A stretch of 64,000 nucleotides of DNA from the NCBI RefSeq assembly GCF_008923185.1, contig NZ_WBMT01000013.1, forward strand, positions 62,001 to 126,000, in the 5' to 3' direction. Under the pieces are notes generated by a model. It did no database searches and was not told the origin of the DNA. It saw only the letters and a program-made list of their open reading frames with translations. The translations under genes and the position numbers were made by a program. The DNA is from Actinomadura rudentiformis. Lineage in GTDB: Bacteria > Actinomycetota > Actinomycetes > Streptosporangiales > Streptosporangiaceae. Numbering within the stretch: position 1 is the stretch's first letter; the number at the start of each line of letters is the position of its first letter. This document shows positions 59,160 to 64,000 of the stretch, piece by piece.

Positions 59160-59606
59160 TCAGCGGGGGCGGTCGTGCAGGCCGATCGTGAGGTTGCGCG
59201 CGGCCATGGGCGGGCCGCCCGGCTGCGGGGCGGGCTGGCCGCTCTGCTTCGGCATGGTGGCGGACTGCGGCTGGGCGGCGACGGACTTCGCCGCTTCTGC
59301 CCACACGGCGGTGCCGTACGCGCAGACCTCGTGTCCTCCCCCGGCCAGCTGCACGGTGTCGAAGCACATGCCCACGACGGCGTTCGCGCCCTTGCGATGA
59401 GCCTCCTGGCCGAGCCGGTCCACGGCCTCGCGCCGGGTCGCCGCCAGGCCCACTCCCGGCTGCTCACCCGTCACACGGAACGTCGCGCTACTCGAGGACT
59501 GCCCTGACGGCAGACCCTGATCGGTCTGGACGGCCACCCCGAGGACCTCACCGAGAACGGAACGAATCTCGTACCCGGCCAGTCCGTCAGTCGTCACGAT
59601 CAGCAT
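59160..59606 (-). CDS. YbjQ/UPF0145-family protein
   Basis: A 148-residue protein. MLIVTTDGLAGYEIRSVLGE, RREAVDRLGQEAHRKGANAV and GMCFDTVQLAGGGHEVCAYG match the heavy-metal-binding-domain family YbjQ, which forms pentamers of unknown role. A Gln/Pro-rich tail of about 45 residues ends in NLTIGLHDRPR. GGGAG precedes ATG 59606. The family often helps small oligomeric assemblies and its metal role is not proved. Confidence 0.88.
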   Translation of the reverse strand: MLIVTTDGLAGYEIRSVLGEVLGVAVQTDQGLPSGQSSSSATFRVTGEQPGVGLAATRREAVDRLGQEAHRKGANAVVGMCFDTVQLAGGGHEVCAYGTAVWAEAAKSVAAQPQSATMPKQSGQPAPQPGGPPMAARNLTIGLHDRPR

Positions 59607-59643
59607 GCTCCCAAGGTAATGGAACGACGCCGGAAATGTGCTG

Positions 59644-60021
59644 TCAGAACCCTTCTGACACCTCTTCCACCGCGCTGACCCCGGAACCGGGCTTCGACTC
59701 CCACTCCCACGTCTCGTCCAACCGCAGCCGTCCGTCGGGCAGGGTCGAGATGACGGACACACAGTGCCCGTTGTTGGTCTCACCGTCGGCGTTGAGCTGG
59801 CTGTAGCGGAAGTCGAGGGTGTCGCCCGTACGAGTGCCGACGAGATGACCCCGCCGGATCGCGCCGCCCGCGTACTCGGCCCAGATCTCGCCGTCGCTCT
59901 CGTGGTAGGTGAAGAGCGTCTCGGGCACGATCTCGCCCCCGACCACGTCGGCGACGGCACGGAACCGCCGTCCGTCGATCGACGGTGCCTGCCCTGTCGC
60001 CTGCGGGGAGTCTGCTGTCAT
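59644..60021 (-). CDS. Conserved small lipocalin-like protein
   Basis: A 125-residue protein: RFRAVADVVGGEIVPETLFT, EIWAEYAGGAIRRGHLVGTR, TLDFRYSQLNADGETNNGHC and LPDGRLRLDETWEWES. The alternation of strands, and the strand starting YHESDGEIWAEYAGG, is common to a small conserved bacterial family of unknown function. No Shine-Dalgarno is seen ahead of ATG 60021, so the start is provisional. Confidence 0.72.
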   Translation of the reverse strand: MTADSPQATGQAPSIDGRRFRAVADVVGGEIVPETLFTYHESDGEIWAEYAGGAIRRGHLVGTRTGDTLDFRYSQLNADGETNNGHCVSVISTLPDGRLRLDETWEWESKPGSGVSAVEEVSEGF

Positions 60022-60039
60022 GGAGGGAAGCCTATGAAA

Positions 60040-60099
60040 CGGCTCTCCGCCGTGATCACGCGACCGGGGTGGCGATCGTGCGATCACGGCGGAGAGCCG
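60040..60099 (-). terminator. 18-bp-arm inverted repeat after the sigma factor gene
   Basis: CGGCTCTCCGCCGTGATC (60040-60057) and GATCACGGCGGAGAGCCG (60082-60099) are perfect complements around a 24-base loop. The position, about 35 bases past the minus-strand stop of the sigma gene, fits a terminator; TTTCATAGG follows on that strand. Confidence 0.75.
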
Positions 60100-60132
60100 C
60101 TGTGTTGAGTTGTGCCGTACTGATCCGTGTTG

Positions 60133-61308
60133 TCAGTCCAGGTACTCCCGGAGCATCTGCGCGCGGGACGGGTGACGCAGCTTGGCCAGGGTCTTGGATT
60201 CGATCTGGCGGATGCGTTCCCGTGTCACACCGAACTCGCGGCCGACTTCTTCGAGAGTCCGCGGATGCCCGTCGGTCAGGCCGAAGCGCAGCTGGATGAT
60301 GCGCTGCTCCCGATCGGACAACGTCCCCAGGATGTCCTCGAGCTGGTCCTGAAGCAGGATGAACGCCGCGGCCTCGATCGGCACGACGGCGTCCGCGTCC
60401 TCGATGAAGTCACCCAGGTCGGAGTCTTCCTCTCCGATGGGCGACTGCAAGGACACCGGCTCTTGGGCTATCCGCTGGATCTCCACGACCCGGACGGGCG
60501 AGAGCCCCATCTCCAGGCCGATCTCTTCGGGCGTCGGTTCCCGGCCGAGGTCCTGGTGGAGCTGACGCTGCACCCGGACCAGCTTGTTGATGGTCTCCAC
60601 CATGTGCACCGGAATGCGGATCGTCCGGGCCTGGTCGGCGATCGCTCTCGTGATCGCCTGGCGAATCCACCAGGTGGCGTACGTCGAGAACTTGAATCCC
60701 TTGGTGTAGTCGAATTTCTCGACCGCACGGATGAGTCCGAGATTCCCCTCCTGGATCAGATCGAGGAAGAGCATTCCTCGTCCCACGTACCGTTTGGCGA
60801 TGGACACCACCAGCCGCAGGTTGGCTTCGATCAGGCGTTGCTTCGCCCGCACTCCATCGCGGGCGAGCAGTTCGAGGTCGAGTTGTTCCATCCGGGAGAG
60901 GATGGCGGTGTGCGCCAGCTTCTCCTCGGCGAACAATCCCGCCTCGATCGATTTTGCTAGTTCGACTTCATCTTCTGCCGTGAGAAGCGGTACGCGACCG
61001 ATTTCTCTCAGATAGATCCTGACCAGGTCGCTCGTCGGCGCCCGCTTGCCGAGGTCTCCCTCGTCCGCTCGCGTGACGTCCTCGGTCTCCTGTTGAGACT
61101 CGAGAACCTCTACCCCCTGCTCTGCGAGCATCCGGACAACTCGTTCCAAGGAATCGTCCGGCAAGTCGGAGCGATCGAGTGCAGCAGCGACATCATCGAC
61201 GGTCACACCGCCGCGTTCTCTGCCACGTGCGACAAGGTCTGCCACCTGATCAACCGATGGCGCCTCGCTAGGCAGCACCGAAGGGCCCACGGGGACAGTC
61301 TGCGTCAA
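60133..61308 (-). CDS. Principal-type RNA polymerase sigma factor (sigma-70, RpoD/HrdB-like)
   Basis: A 391-residue sigma factor. Region 1.1-like DQVADLVARGRERGGVTVDDVAAAL lies at residues 20-70. Region 1.2 has DLVRIYLREIGRVPLLTAED, 2.2-2.4 has QEGNLGLIRAVEKFDYTKG and STYATWWIRQAITRA, and 4.2 has TLEEVGREFGVTRERIRQIE. This is the full group 1 layout, but it lacks the long Lys/Ala-rich N terminus of HrdB. The only early start is TTG 61308, because an in-frame stop lies upstream. It follows dnaG by 41 bases, the classic dnaG-rpoD order. Confidence 0.93.
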   Translation of the reverse strand: MTQTVPVGPSVLPSEAPSVDQVADLVARGRERGGVTVDDVAAALDRSDLPDDSLERVVRMLAEQGVEVLESQQETEDVTRADEGDLGKRAPTSDLVRIYLREIGRVPLLTAEDEVELAKSIEAGLFAEEKLAHTAILSRMEQLDLELLARDGVRAKQRLIEANLRLVVSIAKRYVGRGMLFLDLIQEGNLGLIRAVEKFDYTKGFKFSTYATWWIRQAITRAIADQARTIRIPVHMVETINKLVRVQRQLHQDLGREPTPEEIGLEMGLSPVRVVEIQRIAQEPVSLQSPIGEEDSDLGDFIEDADAVVPIEAAAFILLQDQLEDILGTLSDREQRIIQLRFGLTDGHPRTLEEVGREFGVTRERIRQIESKTLAKLRHPSRAQMLREYLD

Positions 61309-61349
61309 TGAGGCCCTAGATCACAGGACCCATTTTGCGGTCTCTTGAC

Positions 61350-63233
61350 TTACTGGGACCCAAGCCCGCGCTCGCGCAACTCTCGTCTCTGCTGCTCAAG
61401 CGCAACAAGATCGCCAAAGAGCTTGTTGTACTCCTCGGCCTGCTCGACCGGATTCAGCCGTCCGAGTTTAGATTTCACGTCGGCGATCATGCGTGTGAGC
61501 TGGCGTTCCTGGATTCGGGCAAGTAGTTCCACCGCGTAACGGTCATCCGATTCCTGTGCGGACCGTGTCGGTTCCACCGCAAGCTGGGTAATAAGGCCCC
61601 TGACCTGGTCATTTGGCGCGTGCTCATGGAGGAGGGCGACCCATTCGGCCGCCCCGGCCACCACAGTGACACCACCAGCCGCAGTGATGACCTCCCGGAC
61701 GGCGGCGTGCGGGGGCGCGATGAACGCGTCCGCCGGCACCCCGTCGAAGACCGGCCCGAGCAGCGAGGGGCGCTGCACCGCGATCTTCAGAAGCTCCCGC
61801 TCACGCTGCACTTCGGGGTCGTTCGGGTCGTACGCGGGTCGCTCGGCCGCGGCGTTGTCCCCCCCGGGCGCCCCGCCCGGCCGCCCGTTGCGCTTCCCGT
61901 GCTCCCGCGCCGCCAGCTCGCGCACCCGCCGCATCACGAACTGCTCGTCCATGATGCCGAGCCACCGGTCGAGGCTGACCGCGTACATCTGCCGCAGCGC
62001 CCGGTCCTTGATCTTCGCGACGACCGGCGCCGCGGCGTCCAGGGCGGCCAGCCTCCCCTCGGCGGTGTCCAGATTGTGTTGCGAGATGGCACTGCGCACC
62101 GCGAACTCGAAGAGGGGCTGGCGGGAGGCGACCAGGTCGCGGACGGCCGCGTCGCCATGACGGATCCGCAGGTCACAGGGATCAAGCCCGTCCGCCTGCA
62201 CGGCCACGAACGTCTGCGTCACGAACTTCTGCTCGTCGGCGAACGCCCGCAGCGCCGCCTTCTGCCCGGCCGAGTCCCCGTCGAACGTGAAGATCACTTC
62301 ACCGCGGAACTCGTCCTGGTCCATCAGCAGCCGCCGGAGGATCTTGATGTGGTCGTCTCCGAAGGACGTCCCGCACGTGGCGATGGCGGTCGGGATCCCG
62401 CTCAGATGGCAGGCCATCACATCGGTGTAGCCCTCGACGACCACGGCCTGCCGCCGCCGCGCGATCTCCTTCTTGGCCAGGTCCGCCCCGTACAGCACCG
62501 AGCTCTTGTGGAAGATCGGCGACTCGGGCGTGTTGAGGTACTTCGGCCCGTCGTCATCCTCGTAGAGCTTCCGGGCACCGAACCCGATCACGTCCCCGCT
62601 CAGATCCCGGATCGGCCACATCAGCCGCCCCCGGAAGCGGTCCATCGGCCCCCGCCGGCCCTCCTTGGCCAGCCCGCCCGCGATCAGCTCCTTGTCGGCG
62701 AAGCCCCGCCCGCGCAGGTGCCGGACCAGCCCCTCCCACTCCCGGGGCGCGAACCCCACCCCGAAGTGAGCCGCGTCCGAAGCCTCGAATCCCCGCTCCG
62801 ACAGGAACTTCCGGCCGATGATCGCCTCAGCGCCGTTCAGCTGCTCGGCATAGAACTCCGCCGCCGCCTTGTGCGCCTCGACCAGCCGGGCCCGCTGCCC
62901 GCCGTCCTGCCGGGGCGTGAACCCGCCCTCCTCGTACCGCAGCTGGATCCCGGCCTTGGCCGCGAGCCGCTCCACCGCCTCCGAGAACGACAGGTGATCG
63001 ATCTCCTGGACGAACTTGATGACGTCGCCGCCGACGCCGCAGCCGAAGCAGAAGTAGAGATTGCGGGCGGGCGTCACGTTGAACGACGGCGACTTCTCGT
63101 CATGGAACGGGCACAGCCCCTTGAGGTTGCCCCCGCCCGCACTCCGGAGCTGGAGGTACTCGCCGATGACCTCGGCGATGGGTGATCGCTCCCGTACGAG
63201 CGCGATGTCCTCATTACGAATCCGGCCTGCCAC
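61350..63233 (-). CDS. dnaG: DNA primase
   Basis: A 627-residue primase that makes RNA primers for replication. The zinc finger has Cys41, His44, Cys62 and Cys65 (CPFHDEKSPSF and CFGCG). The TOPRIM domain has VVVEGYTDVMA near residue 275 and FTFDGDSAGQKAA near 325. A C-terminal helicase-binding region includes RELLKIAVQRPSLLGPVFDG and VKSKLGRLNPVEQAEEYNKL. GTG 63233 gives the usual start VAGRIRNEDIALVRERS. No clear Shine-Dalgarno is seen. It is transcribed with the sigma factor gene. Confidence 0.97.
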   Translation of the reverse strand: MAGRIRNEDIALVRERSPIAEVIGEYLQLRSAGGGNLKGLCPFHDEKSPSFNVTPARNLYFCFGCGVGGDVIKFVQEIDHLSFSEAVERLAAKAGIQLRYEEGGFTPRQDGGQRARLVEAHKAAAEFYAEQLNGAEAIIGRKFLSERGFEASDAAHFGVGFAPREWEGLVRHLRGRGFADKELIAGGLAKEGRRGPMDRFRGRLMWPIRDLSGDVIGFGARKLYEDDDGPKYLNTPESPIFHKSSVLYGADLAKKEIARRRQAVVVEGYTDVMACHLSGIPTAIATCGTSFGDDHIKILRRLLMDQDEFRGEVIFTFDGDSAGQKAALRAFADEQKFVTQTFVAVQADGLDPCDLRIRHGDAAVRDLVASRQPLFEFAVRSAISQHNLDTAEGRLAALDAAAPVVAKIKDRALRQMYAVSLDRWLGIMDEQFVMRRVRELAAREHGKRNGRPGGAPGGDNAAAERPAYDPNDPEVQRERELLKIAVQRPSLLGPVFDGVPADAFIAPPHAAVREVITAAGGVTVVAGAAEWVALLHEHAPNDQVRGLITQLAVEPTRSAQESDDRYAVELLARIQERQLTRMIADVKSKLGRLNPVEQAEEYNKLFGDLVALEQQRRELRERGLGSQ

Positions 63234-63385
63234 GGCGGCGAGTCTAATGTCGCCCCACGACATCCGGTGCATCACGTCAGAACACGTGCTCCCCGGTCAC
63301 CGCCCGTGATCAGGCCCGGTCACCGCCCGTGGTCAGGCTCCGCCGTCACTGCCCGTGGCCAGGACGCACGCCCTAGCGTGAGGGG

Positions 63386-64000
63386 ATGACGTCGATCGTG
63401 TGGGTCAAACCTGAAGGGGCCGAGCTGGCCGAAGTCGATCTCGGGAAAGGGCGGTTGCGGGCCACAGGGTCGGCCATCGGCGGGGATCCGCTGCCCTACC
63501 GGCTGGAGTACGAGCTGACCACGGGCGAGCGGTGGATCACGGCTCGGCTGCTGGTGGAGGCGTCCGGGGAGGGCTGGCGGCGGTCGCTGGAGCTGATCAA
63601 CCGGCCGGAGGGCGAGTGGACCGTCAGCGCGAAGGCGGAGGGGCGTGTGGCGGAGGGATACGCGGAGTTGCCTCCGCCCGGCGGGGACGCGGCGGCGCTG
63701 GCGGGAGCTCTGGATTGTGATCTGGGGTTGTCGCCGCTGACCAACACGATGCCGGTGCTCCGGGGTGGGTTTCTGGAGGGCGGAAGGGCGGAGCACCTGA
63801 TGGCCTGGGTGTCGGTGCCGGATCTGGTGGTGACGCCGTCCCGGCAGACGTATCGGCACGTCCGCCGGGGCGTCGTCAACTATGCGGATGATGGGTTCAC
63901 CGAGGACATCGTCTTCGGGCCGGATGGGATCGTGGAGGACTACCCGTCGATCGGGCGCAGGGTCAGACCGTCCGGCATCGAACCGCGCCCCGTCACACCC
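63386..64000 (+). CDS. Putative glycolipid-binding domain protein (PF06475-type), runs off the window
   Basis: The frame is open from ATG 63386, behind AGGGG, to the window end, so 205 residues are visible and the stop is not. GEGWRRSLELINRPEGEWTV, LDCDLGLSPLTNTMPVLR, VPDLVVTPSRQTYRHV and DEDGLV-like FGPDGIVEDYPSIGRRV match the glycolipid-binding family first defined in Pseudomonas. The usual length is about 190-210, so most of the protein is here. Cellular role unknown. Confidence 0.82.
   Translation, partial: MTSIVWVKPEGAELAEVDLGKGRLRATGSAIGGDPLPYRLEYELTTGERWITARLLVEASGEGWRRSLELINRPEGEWTVSAKAEGRVAEGYAELPPPGGDAAALAGALDCDLGLSPLTNTMPVLRGGFLEGGRAEHLMAWVSVPDLVVTPSRQTYRHVRRGVVNYADDGFTEDIVFGPDGIVEDYPSIGRRVRPSGIEPRPVTP

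Overview
The window is high-GC DNA with dense coding on both strands, many GTG/TTG starts, 1-4 base start/stop overlaps and actinobacterial family content: streptogrisin-type protease, S-adenosyl methyltransferase of the DUF574 type, paired WS/DGAT acyltransferases, an LprG-P55 pair, a DtxR/IdeR iron box, an ECF41 sigma factor and a TerD/TerC cluster. It looks like chromosomal core and near-core sequence from a mycelial actinomycete, perhaps a Streptosporangiales member. The order is inferred from gene content, not proven.

Layout. 1-8.5 kb: end of a glycerate kinase gene, alanine dehydrogenase, a histidine phosphatase, a CsoR repressor with its operator, an MpaB-type oxygenase, a DUF3052-cutA pair, gamma-glutamyltransferase and an APC permease with a long disordered tail. 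8.5-12.9 kb: a tight four-gene operon (NUDIX-winged helix regulator, J-domain/pseudokinase, vWA protein, divergent adenylosuccinate synthetase) preceded by three phased 14-bp iterons. This is the best candidate for a little-described system. 12.8-18.5 kb: cytochrome P450, methyltransferase, BKACE-like aldolase, PhyH dioxygenase, secreted serine protease, CsbD-like protein. 18.5-26.3 kb: a TetR gene overlapping a full-length dnaE, a STAS protein, small conserved genes, a crotonase and a PAS-SpoIIE phosphatase.

26.4-34.8 kb: tRNA(CAU), lprG-P55 lipid export pair, two WS/DGAT genes, an Rv1733c-like membrane protein and a flavin monooxygenase. 34.8-40.5 kb: a siderophore uptake locus (ATPase, two permeases, binding protein, ferric-siderophore reductase) around a divergent iron box; a decayed IS605-type TnpB element sits between the ATPase and permease genes. 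40.6-46.3 kb: mixed genes, two broken genes, and an ECF41 sigma factor divergent from a LUD-domain gene across a 32-bp-arm inverted repeat; tRNA-Asn follows.

46.4-49.5 kb: small conserved genes, a GH63-like glycosidase and an F420-dependent oxidoreductase. 49.6-59.1 kb: a tellurium-resistance-type stress locus with three TerD proteins, a TerC-like membrane protein and a four-gene metabolic module (TIM-barrel lyase, PRTase-TRSP, StiP-type PRTase, HAD phosphatase), with a divergent coiled-coil gene. 59.1-64 kb: YbjQ-like protein, a small conserved protein, the dnaG-principal sigma factor pair and a glycolipid-binding-domain gene that runs off the window.

A cross-cutting feature is that many genes end in short degenerate tandem repeats whose units each carry the gene's stop codon.
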